64,000 nucleotides of DNA from Spironucleus salmonicida. Lineage: Eukaryota; Fornicata; Diplomonadida; Hexamitidae. The notes beneath the pieces were generated by a model. It did no database searches and had not been told where the DNA came from. It was given only the letters and a program-made list of their open reading frames with translations. The stretch covers positions 1,006,001-1,070,000 of the forward strand of contig CM035316.1 in assembly GCA_000497125.2 (NCBI GenBank), given 5' to 3'. Shown here piece after piece: positions 10,537 through 21,843 of the stretch. The position numbers were made by a program, and so were the translations under genes. Positions within the stretch are counted from its first letter, which is position 1; every line of letters begins with the position of its first letter.

Positions 10537-12165
10537 ATGCAGCTGGTCGTGGCAACGCTGACGACGGAGTTCATCTACACGAAGTACCAGACCAACCTCA
10601 CGAACTGCTACTCCACGCAGACCACCATACTCTACAACCGGAACATCAACCGCATCGTGGTCACCCTCGCCTCCGAGAACAACACGCAGTGCGCCGTCTT
10701 CCCGCAGGGCGTCGAGGCGCAGCTGGCCTTCCAGAAGTCTGGTATCCCCATCCAGCGCATCCAGGTCGCGAACTTCTCCTACGCCAACACCACGGAGCTC
10801 GTGTTCGAGGGCGTCCCGGACATCGCCTCCGAGGAGTTCGTGGTGCTCAACGTGTACTCCTACGGCTACATCACGGAGCGCAGCATCTTCATCTTCCAGG
10901 AGCAGAAGTCCTCGCTCACGCAGTGCTTCGAGCCCTCCTCCACCGTGAACATCCACGAGACCAAGCTCATCGTCACCATGCACTCCACCAAGCTCTGCAC
11001 CAACCAGTTTGACACGATAACGGATGGGGCAACGCCGCCTGTAACTATCGGGGAGCTGACCTCGGCGACGCTGAACGTCCAGGGGTCTATCTTCAGCCTA
11101 GAAGTCAAAACCTTCCAAGACGATTACAAGAAAGGTGAGAAGCTGACCCTGGAAGTAACCCTCACCGGACCCCAATCCGAGCAGCTGCTGCTGATTGTCG
11201 CCCCCAACGCCACCGTGACCTTCGAGTCGCTCCAGGGCGGCGCGGTCGTCACGTTCGACCACAACATCGGCGAGGTCACCAGCACGGGGTTCGTATCGGG
11301 AACCGACACCTTCTGGAACCCAGCGCAGAAGCCCCAGCTGGGCCTGTTTTAGGGCATCTACATGCTCAGAATGTAGTATAGTCCGAACATTGCGAACCTC
11401 TAAACGGACATCGAAAAACTCAAATTTGACAACATCATGTACCGGATTTCCGGAATAGCCCCAAATGCTAGTAATGCGCAGTAAGTAACGATCTCGACAA
11501 GCACTTTTGACAGAAATATTAGGTTTCTGTCGTTCACGTGCAACCAGGGTCGTGAGCTGGAGAGAAAACTCTGTCTGGACTTCTACGACATCGCAAACAC
11601 CCCAGATATATCAACGTCGATCTATCTTGATATTATCTTCCAGCTCGGATCGCAGTACGTCCACATCGAGAAGCAGAGTGTGGAGATTCAAAATAAGGAA
11701 GTCTCCGCGGTGGTGACCAGCTTAGGCTACAAGCAAGCCAAAATCCAGGTTTTTTCTACAGTCGCGTTTAATATTACACCTAATTCTGTTCTGAATATCA
11801 AGTTCACGGTTTTCTAGAACTCTGATCCCACTCCATTCGATGACACAAAGTTATCTTTCGAGGTTCAACAAAAGGTCAACACTCTCAGAGAGCCAATAGG
11901 CTTCCCCTGCGATGTGAAATGCATCATGCTCATTAAGCGTGTTTAGAGCAACCCGGAAGCGTTTTACGAACTGGAGCTTAGCCTGCTGCCTGGGGTAATC
12001 TTTGCAAATTTCATTTTCGAGGACGACTACAGGGTAGTTTAGGGCGTTGTGATGGGCATTTCTCTGCTGGTAATAGCCATCCTGGTCGTAACCAGCATCA
12101 TAGGGATCGTTTTGCTCATGAAGCAGATGAAGAAGCAGAGCAAGAGGAAGGCCAAGAAGCTCTGA
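10537..12165 (+). CDS. Family A type I membrane protein, copy 2, 542 aa
   Basis: Same length and plan as copy 1, 213 bp downstream in tandem. It has a beta-rich ectodomain, one C-terminal membrane segment and a lysine-rich tail. It is GC-rich at third positions in the 5' half and at the 3' end, and a little less so in 11420-11980. It is nearly identical to copy 3 (24130-25758) on the other arm of the inverted duplication; differences include the short stretches near 11160 and 11410. Its stop codon is 20 bp from the stop of the convergent 104-aa gene. Confidence 0.85.
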
Positions 12166-12185
12166 GTGATCGGGTTCGTACGCTG

Positions 12186-12500
12186 TCAGTCGAAGAGGAT
12201 GTCCTCCAGGTCGATGGTTCCGCGTTGTGCGCTGGTGCTGAAGGCGTGCAGCAGCTGGCGCGGCGGTGCCGTCACGGCCACGGAGGGCCGTCTGGTGGCA
12301 GGGTGGAGCAGCTACTAGGGAGTCGGGGGCCGCTGGCTGGGAAGCGGCTGGCGGCTGTCCCGCTGCGCCCGGAGCTGCGCCAGGTAGTCCGCCTTGACGG
12401 GTCGCGGGGCTGGCTGGGGGCGCCGGGGCTCGAGCTGCTGGGCGGAGGCGGTCTGGCGGCCGCGGAAGGCATTGCGCAGCGTGACGGGGCAGACGTGCAT
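12186..12500 (-). CDS. Pro/Gln/Arg-rich small protein, 104 aa
   Basis: ATG at 12498-12500 to TGA at 12186-12188, with one TAG-TAG pair read as Gln-Gln. The protein is rich in Arg, Pro, Gln and Ala, so probably disordered, and ends in an acidic-hydrophobic motif, GTIDLEDILFD. A closely similar ending (MDLDLSAFLEALGEVELGQ) occurs in the 80-aa protein at 53727, suggesting a shared C-terminal binding motif. GC content is very high. The gene lies between family A copy 2 (20 bp away) and the PDI stop codon (35 bp away). The copy on the other arm is broken by a 269-bp deletion. Confidence 0.65.
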
Positions 12501-12535
12501 TTTCGCGGGTACGGTAATATATAGTAGCAGGTCGG

Positions 12536-13654
12536 TCACTCGCTCTTCTTGGCCTTCTTGACCGCGGCCTTGGCGGGCTCGGCCTTCTTCGGCTCGGGGT
12601 CGGACTTCTCGGCGGGGGCTGCCTCGGCCGCGGCGGAGCAGCACTTGACGGCGCACACGGCGAGGGGCACGGCGACGAGGAGGCCGGCGACGAGCGTGAG
12701 GGCGCCCACGATCAGGGCCTGCTGGAGCTGGCTGTACTGGACCACCCAGCCCATGAACTCCTGGTACCTGCCGCGGAGCTCGGCCCTGGCCTTGGCGGGG
12801 GAGCCGGCGACGGGCGCCACGAGGCCCTTGCGGACCTGGTCCACGAAGGGGAGGAAGCCGGCGAAGTCCGCGACCTCGGCGGCGTACTTGGTAGTGCCGT
12901 CCATGACGAGCGCGCAGGGGAGCACGGTGCAGTTGAAGTCCTTGATGAAGGAGTCCCACTTGCCGCCGTCCACGTGCGCGTAGTTGAAGTCCCCGGCGGC
13001 GGTCTCGACGGCCTCCACCACGTCCCTGACGTTCTCCCCGGAGGCGTGCGCGTACATGGCGAGCTTCCTGAGACTGATGTCCCTGTAGTTGTCGGGCCCG
13101 AGGGCCGGCAGCAGGCCGTGCTTCACGCTCAGAATCCATTTTCTGATAGTTTCACCATCAAATTTTCCTTAGAAAATAACTTCTCTGTCTTTACCCTTAA
13201 AAACAAGCTTATTCGCACCTTTTTTAACTTCAATTTTAACTTTTCCTTTTACTGCTTCAAAGAGCTTTTATTCTCTGCTAAGTTACTCGCTGAACCAGAT
13301 AAATTTATCACCAGTCTCTTCTTTTCCTTCAATAAGTACATCTCCTTGCATAGCTTCCATAAAATTGATCATGGCTTCAGCATTACGCTCACCATCATAA
13401 TCAAAAGTATTTCCTCCATAGAAAAACTTAAGTGCTGGGTAACCTGATACTCCATATTTTCCACAGACTTCACTGTTTTCAGTACAGTCGATTTCGACAA
13501 TATCGTATTTAGATAGTGTAGAAAGTCTTTCATACTCTGGAGCAAGAGCCTTACAGTGACCACACCATGGAGCAAAAAACTTGACAAATTGAGTTTTTTC
13601 TGGTTCAAATGTGCTTGTTGTTTGAGATAGCACTTCAGCCAAAATATATAGCAT
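12536..13654 (-). CDS. Membrane-anchored protein disulfide isomerase, chimeric base composition, 372 aa
   Basis: ATG at 13652-13654 to TGA at 12536-12538, with TAR as Gln. A short hydrophobic leader is followed by a thioredoxin domain with the active site WCGHC (Cys31, Cys34), an A-P-E-Y stretch and cis-Pro (GYPALKFF). A second thioredoxin-like region without CxxC follows, then a membrane segment (about residues 310-333) with a CC pair and a long Lys/Ala/Glu tail ending KKAKKSE. This fits an ER oxidoreductase held in the membrane. The first 170 codons are AT-rich and the rest extremely GC-rich, with the switch at 13140. The inverted copy at 23425 contains only the GC-rich half. The in-frame TTG at 13696 is a possible but less likely start. 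Confidence 0.8.
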
Positions 13655-14660
13655 TTGATTTATGGAAAGAAAATAACGATAAATTCGAAATAGCAAACGA
13701 TTATATTATATGTAGATAAATACAAATGAAAAATACCTAAGATATTATATACATAATAAACATCATTTATAATACTATTAATAATTGTTTAATTGCTTTA
13801 TATTATTGTTGATATTATTATATTGGAAAGCCTAATGTTTCGTAGTTGCGCCTAGAATCAAATTACGTGGAATAAATGTTATTTAATTAATTATGAGTAT
13901 TTATTCCTTTTGTTGTTTAAACTTTATGGATCTTGAGTAGCATTATTTCTTATAAATTGTATGCTTCATTTATATCAATTCGTATTGTACCGGAAATAGA
14001 TATCATAAAAATATGCTAAGACTAAGTATTTTATTTAAAACATATTTAAATCAAAATTTATTTTTAATCTTAAAAATGTTTTACCATTAAATCCTAAATT
14101 AAAATATTTCTAATAAACTTATATAAATATTTTAGTATTATCTTTTTTTATAGCTTGTTATTAATTTTGTGAAGCCTGATCACTTTAGTACTAACACTTA
14201 TATATCAGTAATTATTAAACATATATGTTATAATATGAAATATTATGATAACTATACTTTATATTTGAGTTTAGTTTGACTTCAAAGATTATAATAAATA
14301 AATATAGATATTCAATATGTAAAAAAATAATCCCTTATTATATTACTCTTTTGATTTTAGATATTCTTGTAAAATAATTAAATGTTTCTAATTTCGTATA
14401 AATAATTATAAATGATAAAAAGATATAATATAGAGTAAAGCTATAATTAAATTACAAATATTATTCAATTAATATATATATTTCACTAAGCAAATATCTT
14501 TGGCATATTTAATACTATTAATAAAGATTATAAAACGAAATATAAAATAATATTAAAATGAGCTAGCTAAAAGTAGTGTCTAAATTATTAACTAAGAAAA
14601 TATATTTTTCATAATGTAATTTTAAAAAATCATATTACTACAAGTGTTTAACTATTATTA
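13655..14660. other. AT-rich intergenic stretch
   Basis: About 1 kb of AT-rich DNA with no gene, RNA or repeat that I can support. Confidence 0.5.
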
Positions 14661-16151
14661 TCAGAGCATATCATCTGAGTTTATATTTTTTACTTTTTAA
14701 TATGTTTTTAAACATTTATATTTGAGACTAAACTAAATGAAACACACCACCACAGTTATTATCATAACAATAGCCATTTGAAGACTCATAAAAAAGTAAT
14801 ACTCATCGTTTAAAGAAATCAAAATTTGCATGAAGCAATCATCTTCTGCTTCACCTTTTAATAAAAGAAGAAAACTTGTCGAATACATTTTTTACATTTT
14901 CTCAATTAGTTACTAGTTTTTTAAAAAGTTAACTTTAAATTCAGTATCAGAGGCATTGAAAAAAATATTTTTCGTCAATAAAACTTAATAGTTATCTTCA
15001 AGTTAATGCTCTAAACTGATATAACCCTGAATTAGTAATGTATAATTACCAGTTTTTAACTCACAATCTTAAACTACTTTACTATAAAGTTTCATAATAT
15101 TATTATTTAAACTAAAAATGCTATCAAAAAAACATGTTCTACCTGTTTCGGCCATTAATATATATCTTGCCATATGCCCGCGATTTACCAAGTTTATACC
15201 AAGAATAATGGCAGAATTTTCAGCATAAGATTAGATTGCACATTAAAGAAACGTAGATTTGTCTAAAAATTAATTTTAATTCAAAAATAATGAAATATCG
15301 TCATCATCCGATAAAAACTAATCAATAGGCATAATTAAATTATATGAACAAGTGCTAAATTTGAAATTCATATTTACATACTAAAATGTTTATGCAAATT
15401 TTTTGAAATTTGTATCAACTTTAATATGAACAAAAACACCATCAGAATACAAAAAAGCATCAGTAATTACACCTATAGGTGTAAGATAGCTTTCAGAGAT
15501 TAAAAATTGGTCTGTCTCAGCTGAATCTTATACTAAATCTCCATAGTATATAGTTAATAATTAACTCTGAATTCCAAATAAAGAGATGCGATCAGAAAAG
15601 TCAGGCATACTAATATTGAAACTTATTGTGGATTCTAGAGTAGTGATTATATTCTAATAAAAAGTTTAGCAATTGACTATACAAATGGTAAAAGCCACGT
15701 TTGTAACAGGTTCTACTATAACAGGATTAAGAATTACTTCAAAGTGTAGTAATTTATCGTCATATTCAGACTTATTTACTCTCTCAATTACATATGATGA
15801 ATCTGATCTTGTTAATGTTACTTCTTAAACTTACTAGAAGTACACATGAGAATATGACTTGAGATAAAATGAAACAGCTTAAATGCCAAAATAGTCTGAT
15901 ACTTAACCAACTTAAAATGTAACTATAAGATCTGTATTTGTTGTAAAATTGATAAGAGTTGTTTAAATATCCAGTGTAGAATCTGAAAATCTAAGCTCAA
16001 ATATAACACCAGGTGGAAAACTGTTACATTGTACGTCTCCAGTGGGGTAAAGATGTAGACTAACAACATTAAGTAATGCTTAAATTTTGAATTATGTTTA
16101 TATTGTGTAACAATTATCGATGGTTATGAGCTATGTAATTATAACTATCAT
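14661..16151 (-). CDS. Type I membrane protein, AT-rich, 496 aa
   Basis: The frame runs from ATG at 16149-16151 to TGA at 14661-14663, 497 codons, crossing about 30 TAA/TAG codons that must be Gln. Under the standard code no long frame exists here. It has a hydrophobic start (MIVITQLITI), a long beta-rich ectodomain with scattered cysteines and sequons, and one membrane segment near residues 451-472 with a Lys-rich cytoplasmic tail. The layout is like family A (542 aa) and like 54355-56256 (633 aa), but no clear sequence match is visible by eye. A surface protein is the likely role. Confidence 0.75.
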
Positions 16152-16554
16152 TTCTACTCAGATTCAAAGTTTGTATTAGTAAATATTATGACAAATAAAG
16201 AATTTATCAGTTATTTTTTTAAGTTATACAAACTTTTTCTATTGATAATTATAATTTTTTAAGTATAATCGTTATTATTTAATTTATTATATACTTGAGT
16301 TTAAATGTAAAAGTATTGTATTTAAAAATAACATAAATATATAAACAATACTGATACTTAATTAAAATTTTGGAACAGTTAGTACTTTCTAAATAATTAT
16401 ATCTATATTATTAATACATGTAATTATTATAATTTTTAATTAATTTTAATATAGCTTATAATTAAATAAATACAAGTTATTATTGATATAGATTATTTTA
16501 TCGAATAAAAATTATACTATATAAAAATTTGAAGCAAGAATTAATCACCTCCCC
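16152..16554. other. AT-rich intergenic stretch
   Basis: About 400 bp between the type I membrane protein and uL1. Nothing recognised. Confidence 0.5.
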
Positions 16555-17205
16555 TCAGAAGATACGGACAGATGTGCCCATGGTAGAGCAGATATGAATG
16601 GTTTTAATGTTTTACCAACCTTTCTTTAACTGTTCGACGAGGGTATTAATGGTGAGCATGATATTTCTGGTAACGTCCTCAGAAGAGGAGTTAACAAGAC
16701 CAACAGCCCAGTTAAGGCCGAGAACTTTCTTGAACTGAACTTTAACAGTACGCTTGATCTCATTGACCTTGTTAGTAAGACTGTCTTCAGGGTTAAGGGG
16801 GAAAGGCTGTCTGTTGATCTTAGTAAGGGAAGGCCCGAGAACTTTAGTGATATTTCTGACCTGAGACTTTGAAACAAGGACTACATCATAACGCTTGAAA
16901 TAACGCTTGATCATCTTAGCATCCTTATTGAATTGAGTACCGAGAGCTTCAAAAGCAAGGAATTCGACATTCTCCTTTTCGCATCTACCGCAATCAGCGG
17001 CATCAGCAAGGCAGATGATTTTAACGTTAGCCTTGGGCATGCAAGGAAGGATGAGGGGAACGTTGAAACGAGGGTCCTTCTTAGGATCATAGTTCTTAAG
17101 ACCAACTTAGAGTTCTACGGTTTCAATAAACTTTCTGGGCTTAACCTGAGAGTTTTTGACAACGGTTTCAACAGCTTCTACTACAGTTTTGTGAACGAGA
17201 GACAT
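16555..17205 (-). CDS. RPL10A: Ribosomal protein uL1 (L10a), 216 aa
   Basis: ATG at 17203-17205 to TGA at 16555-16557 gives 216 residues, against 217 in human L10a. Recognisable family segments: [24 protein letters not shown] near the N-terminus, the KRYDVVLVSKSQVRNI region, the LGPSLTKI motif, KVNEIKRTVKVQFKKVLGLNWAVG, and the C-terminal WQNIKTIHICSTMG. One TAA (ELQVG) and one TAA (WQNI) lie where the family has Gln, which supports TAR = Gln directly. The protein forms the L1 stalk of the large ribosomal subunit and helps move tRNA out of the E site. Codon use is more even than in neighbours, as expected for a highly expressed gene. Confidence 0.95.
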
Positions 17206-17387
17206 CTACCGAGGAGTGGAAATTACAATTTATTTGCTATTATGTATAACTATAACTATATAATATTAAGTATATATAAAAGTAAAAACCAATTATCTCA
17301 AATTTAACTATTATTTTATATTAATATCAAATAGTTATTCTGAATCAATAACTATTATTAAATAAACTTATTTTATCTAATTCCAGA

Positions 17388-17717
17388 ATGGGATGTGGAG
17401 GATCATTTATCGAAGAGTACGAAGCAGTGGCAAAAGACGCACAAAGGGAGAAACTACCGCCCTGGATGCGCGAACCATTACAGAAGTCTACAGAGGGTGT
17501 GCAGCTCTATCTGCAGATCCAGGAGGAGGAGTTCATCGATTTTGACATTCTAGAGGCAATCGGAAAGCTGGACACCGACATGCGGGACTCGGGCCGCTCA
17601 GCGATCTGGAACCCCGGCAAGGGCACGCAGAACTTCGATACGCAGTCATACGAGAAGGTCGACAAGAACCTCTTCAACATCCAGGAGAACCTCTCCGATG
17701 AGCAGGGAACGGAGTGA
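17388..17717 (+). CDS. Small protein with MGCG acylation-type N-terminus, 109 aa
   Basis: ATG at 17388, TGA at 17715-17717. It starts MGCGGSFIEEYEAVAK, the pattern for myristoylation at Gly2 and palmitoylation at Cys3. The rest is acidic and mostly helical with polar stretches (DILEAIGKLDTDMRDSGRS). It has no TAR codon, unusual in this window, and GC content rises from start to end. Its stop is 6 bp from the stop of the convergent gene at 17724. It is probably attached to a membrane, perhaps the flagellar one, but that is inference. Confidence 0.75.
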   Translation: MGCGGSFIEEYEAVAKDAQREKLPPWMREPLQKSTEGVQLYLQIQEEEFIDFDILEAIGKLDTDMRDSGRSAIWNPGKGTQNFDTQSYEKVDKNLFNIQENLSDEQGTE

Positions 17718-17723
17718 AAGCGA

Positions 17724-19028
17724 TCACTCGGGAGCGCCACGCGCCACACCGGTAAGTTCCCTGCTCCGCTGGCACGTGTGCACGCTGGAGGCCAGGATCA
17801 CCGCCGTTGACTCTGCGACGTCCGCGAGCTCCTTTCTGAACTCCTGAATTTCGACTCCTTTCTAATACAAATTCTCGTAAAATGCGTCGATTTCGGCCTT
17901 GGGGCGAGGAGTGCTGGTTTGGAGCGGGTTTGCTGCGGGCTAATTTTTCTTGTTTTTCTAACCGTTCTAGGCGTCTCTGGACCGCTTTTGGAGCGCGAGC
18001 TGTGCGGCGTTTTCGTTGATTTTCGGATTGTAGCTGAACTCCTCTTCTGGCAGATCTGAGGGCGCTGCGAATTCGCGTCTGGGGAGCAGGTAGCTTAGCT
18101 CAATCGGGACTCGGTCCTCAACCGTTTTGCTGTTTATTTGGGGCTGGAAGCTGTGCGTGAGCGTTTTACTTTGCTTCACTTTTGCGCTGAGCTTCGCATT
18201 GGCCTCCTTCAGCATCAGGAACTGCCGCTGGACGACTTTTTCGGTGACCTCGAGCTCCTTTGCTAAGGTGGTGATTTTCGGCTTAAAGTCATAGTCCTCG
18301 TTGTACTTTTCGGCTAATTTGCATACTTTCGCCTTTTGAAAGTCGCTATAACCGGTTGGGTTCTGAACGAAATTCTACTACCTTTTTTAGGCAAGAATCT
18401 CTGATTTTTAGTTGATTTGTGGCTAGAAGTTATCCATCTGGACTACGACTTTCTTTTCTGGTTTCGGTCTTTCGGTAAATTAATAATCGTTTATTTTTGG
18501 AGAAAATAGGTATTTCTCTTCTTATACTTGCTTAGGCTGGGATTTTTGAATGCTGAACTCCTTGACTTCCGTGGATGTAATCAAATCAATTTTTTTTTAT
18601 TTCTATAAGTCTAGGATTCTCTATTTCACTGCAACTTGTTGAGGGGTGGCAAAAACGACCTTAGGATATAATTCAGCTCCATTTTCGATTTAAGATAGAA
18701 CTTGTTTCATAAAATTTTAAAGCAATTCCTCAGGAAGCTGAAATTATTCTAAATAATTCATCGCGATTTATGTGTGCACTTGCCTAATGGTAACCGCACC
18801 ATTATATAGGAGAGGGTCTAAAACTTTCGGTAATTTGAACGTGTGCCTTGTAGACTCTACATCCAAACCTGCACCAGGTGAATATTACTAAGGGATAAGT
18901 AAGTTAATAGTATGAAATTGAGGCTCTGTAATATTTATTTTCTATTATTTCTAAGTAGAGTTCTGTAGAAGTGCAATAGCTCTTTGTTTTCTAGACTGTG
19001 ATAAAGTAGATGAAAGTGACGAATTCAT
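17724..19028 (-). CDS. Coiled-coil protein with FxPxIN motifs, 434 aa
   Basis: ATG at 19026-19028 to TGA at 17724-17726, 435 codons, with more than twenty TAA/TAG as Gln. The protein contains repeated short motifs of the form F-x-P-x-I-N (FSPKIN, FQPQIN, FKPKIT, FQPQIN, YNPKIN) spread over residues about 160-340, separated by Lys/Glu/Gln-rich helices, plus an ENLYQKG segment near the C-terminus. Such motifs occur in several flagellar and cytoskeletal proteins of protists, so a cytoskeletal role is plausible but not shown. GC content is clearly higher in the 3' two thirds than in the first 200 codons. A later in-frame ATG at 18761 is possible, but the upstream region reads as coding. Confidence 0.75.
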
Positions 19029-19727
19029 TTAAAATGGGAATAGATTTGTTATATATTATACCTCAAGCGGATTAACCTCAAAAAATTATAAACTATATAT
19101 TATCAATATGTTTAATGAATATAGGATATAATATTATTATGGCTCATATTTTGGAAACTTAGACATTGCCCAATGCTCAAATAATAATTAAAAACAATGT
19201 TTGATGTTAAATCGACCACTTATAAATTAAATGGTAAATTCAATCAATTTAGTGGGTAGAAAAATCAATAAATATTTTAGCATTTAATATAGTGTGATTC
19301 AAAAATATACCAGTATTTTGGTACTTATAAATAGTAAATCCTTTAATGAACTAAAATACACTTTTTTAAATCATAAATAAATGAATTAGTAAATGTAAGT
19401 GTAAATAAAATTATGTTTGGCTTATTTTCATAGTATAAATTCAAAATCATGGTTGTTGCGCTAAAACAAATTCGCAATTAATCTTTATTCGTTCATTAAT
19501 AATATTATTTCTTATAAATTTGTTTTTAATCAAATTATTACTTATTTTTAACATATTAGGATCTAAGGAGTATATTTATTTAATAATTATATTCAAATTC
19601 CATTAGTTTTCTACACAAATTTCTATATATAAAAAAATTAACTAGTTTCAGTATTACTAATCAAACTCGCGATTAAATTATATTATTATATATAATTTAT
19701 AATAAAACTAGTCAACTATAGTTGAGA
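19029..19727. other. AT-rich intergenic stretch, divergent promoter region
   Basis: About 700 bp between two divergently transcribed genes, so it probably carries both promoters. No distinct motif can be singled out in the A/T background. Confidence 0.5.
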
Positions 19728-20339
19728 ATGGACGAAAATTAATTATAAGAATTCAAAAACAAAACCCTAGAATTTGCATTAATAGCATCGATTCCAATTT
19801 GTTACTATCCATTTATAACGAAAACCTACCAAATGAGCCTTTACCAGCTTTCTGAATTTTTGCAAAAATCATACAAAACAACATTCTCATACATCCAAAT
19901 AGCTTTAGAGATTTTTCTCTCTTTTTCCGATTTCGTCCTCTTCAAAATCTCATTCCAGTCATCCCGAAATCAGTATTTATGCATTTTCTACCATTCTTCC
20001 ATATTCATTTACCTGCTTTACGGCTTTGCGCGGGACATCGAGAACCCTACGATTTCGCCCGTGGTCGATATTTTTAACAAAACAATGCTCTTTGGAGCTC
20101 AGTTTATCACATATAAGCTCTTCCAAAGCTACACGTCCAATTAACCGGATTTCCAGTCAAATTTCTAGTTCGGAAAGCACCTGCAGAGCCAAATCCAGCA
20201 AGTATTCGTCTGCCCCGTTGCGCTAGGCCTCTGCCTCCTGAACTTTCACCAGCTGTGCAAATTCACGAATCTGGTCCCCCAGGAGGCGCAGAACGGAGAA
20301 TTCGACAACGCAATCCTCATCAACTACCAGTTCTAGTGA
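19728..20339 (+). CDS. Polytopic membrane protein, 203 aa
   Basis: ATG at 19728-19730 to TGA at 20337-20339; TAA/TAG codons at the start, middle and just before the stop read as Gln. Hydrophobic segments lie near residues 14-30, 56-75, 88-106 (YLCIFYHSSIFIYLLYGF), 120-135 and 163-178, giving four or five membrane passes. No family motif is recognised. Composition changes from AT-rich in the first 100 codons to balanced in the last 100. It converges on the acid phosphatase with 9 bp between stop codons. Confidence 0.7.
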
Positions 20340-20348
20340 GCAAACTCT

Positions 20349-21431
20349 TCACTGCGCGAACTCCGTTTCGCACATGCCTTTCCTGCTCTCTGCGTCGAGT
20401 TTGAAGGGCGCGAATCCGGCGAAAACGGCCGCAATCGGGCACGCGAACTCCCCGCACGCCGCCAGTTTGACGGGCCGGTTTTGGTAGAATACCCTGAGCA
20501 CATCGCCGGCCAAAAGCTCGAAAACGATGTCGCTGGCGAACCTCGGCAGCTCGCACTCCCAGGCCCTGTTCGTTAGCGCAGACATCAGCGGGGCGATAAC
20601 GGTATCGTGCGAGGAGAAAATACCGAATTTGAGCCCGGATTGCATGAAGGATTCAATATCGTCGAAAATTGGGCCGATTGCCGCTTTCGTGTGGCTAGTG
20701 TAGAGCGTGTCGTTTTGGTTGCAGAAGAGGCCGTTCCAGAGCTTGTTCGTTTCGGCCTATGCCATGCGGAGCTCGTTGTCAGTGGCTGGGTGCGACTAGT
20801 TCATCGAAATCGACGACTAGAACGAGTCGTAGAACATGTCCCAATTTAGAGTGGTATTCGTCTTTGCCCTGAGCGCATTCAATTTCTTCAGATCGAAGCG
20901 CGTCTGGCTCTCGATGTACTGTTTGAATCCGATACGCCAGTTGCAAAGGTAGTGTGGGAACGTGCCGTCCAGCTGCGAATTTGGAGTGTAAACGGTCACG
21001 TTTTGGGGCACTGGGTACATCCCCTCTAGCTGGCCAGCGAGCGAGGCACGCGTTCTTGGAGTATCAGAAGACCGCAAATAGACGGTTGAGGGGTCATATT
21101 TTGAGCCGATTAGGTGGGAATATGCGAGTCTCCATCTTTTTCCCAGCTCTTTGTGCTGGTCAAAGCCGAGCTACACTAAATCACCTGGTTCACAGTTTTT
21201 AGATGGCTAATTGATCTTATGCTGGTGCTTTCCGTAGGAGATTATTGGCTACAGGCAAATAGGGTCCTATTCGCCAGGCAGCGGGTGGAATGAGGTTCTC
21301 GCACCATGGCGTGAAATGACAAGAACTTTTTGCACATCTGAAATTTAGTATTTTAGGTAGCTTTACACTAGAAATAATAGCGTTGTGAAGGAGACAATGA
21401 TTAAAGTTAAATATTTAACTTTTACTGCCAT
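20349..21431 (-). CDS. Histidine acid phosphatase, 360 aa
   Basis: ATG at 21429-21431 to TGA at 20349-20351, with seven or more TAR as Gln. The N-terminal hydrophobic segment (residues 7-24) is a signal peptide or anchor. It is followed by VLVISRHGARTSFHPLP with the catalytic RHGxR (His42), then the family's RSSDTPRTRASLAGQLEGMYP segment with a second phosphate-binding Arg. The C-terminal half has FGIFSSHDT, the proton-donor HD motif (His275-Asp276). These three signatures in order define the lysosomal/prostatic acid phosphatase branch. It should hydrolyse phosphomonoesters in lysosome-like vesicles or outside the cell. The 3' two thirds are GC-rich and the first 60 codons AT-rich. Confidence 0.9.
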
Positions 21432-21591
21432 TAGTGAAATGGCGAAAATAAATAAATTTCTTATATGGAATACAATAGATACTTTGCACATAATTTTTAA
21501 ATTGTATTCATGGATTATATACAGCTAATCATTCTATTGGTTGAAAAAGTATTTAAATACAAGTAGATCGGTTTACAGTTAACTAATAAAT

Positions 21592-21843
21592 TCACTACAT
21601 GCTTGAATTATTCAAGTCGTTTAAAATTTGAGTTAAATTTTAAACACTTTCGTTAAATCTACTCTTTTCAGTATGCAATTAATAGTCAGTAGGCAAACTT
21701 AAAGTTCTAGATTCAATATGTGATTTTTAATCTTCGATAATAAAAGAAATAGATTTAGGCTTTGGAACACACTAGGTCATTGACTCTTACTGTAGTAAAA
21801 ATCGATCTGCTGATAAGATTGTGTTATCAACCATTGCTCCCAT
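21592..21843 (-). CDS. Hypothetical protein, 83 aa
   Basis: ATG at 21841-21843 to TGA at 21592-21594, with seven TAR as Gln. It begins MGAMVDNTILSADRF, and Gly2 could be myristoylated, though there is no Cys3. The rest is polar, Ser- and Gln-rich, with a C-terminal helix (SVQNLTQILNDLNNSS). It lies about 160 bp upstream of the acid phosphatase on the same strand. Moderate support: the frame is longer and less biased than expected by chance in this AT-rich DNA. Confidence 0.5.

Larger units (their letters stand above)
8691..13140. repeat. Left arm of a 4.2-4.45 kb inverted duplication
   Basis: This block (family A copies 1 and 2, the 104-aa gene, and the GC-rich half of the PDI gene) recurs inverted at 23424-27604. 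Arm lengths are 4450 and 4181 bp, and the 269-bp difference is one deletion in the right arm. Large parts are near-identical, including the 213-bp spacer between the A genes. The middle of copy 1 has diverged from copy 4 but keeps the same length. Homology ends within a few bases of the ATG of copy 1, and at a sharp GC/AT border inside the PDI frame. Confidence 0.9.

Noticed and set aside
12315-13139. 274-aa minus-strand frame over the PDI and 104-aa genes
   Set aside because: It is Arg-rich, starts at the GC/AT border, and is the frame-shifted shadow of the PDI C-terminal half until its last part, which is the true 104-aa gene.
18770-18840. tRNA-like stretch with a TGGTAACC motif
   Set aside because: No T-arm or matching acceptor stem, and the stretch is coding in the 434-aa gene on the minus strand.
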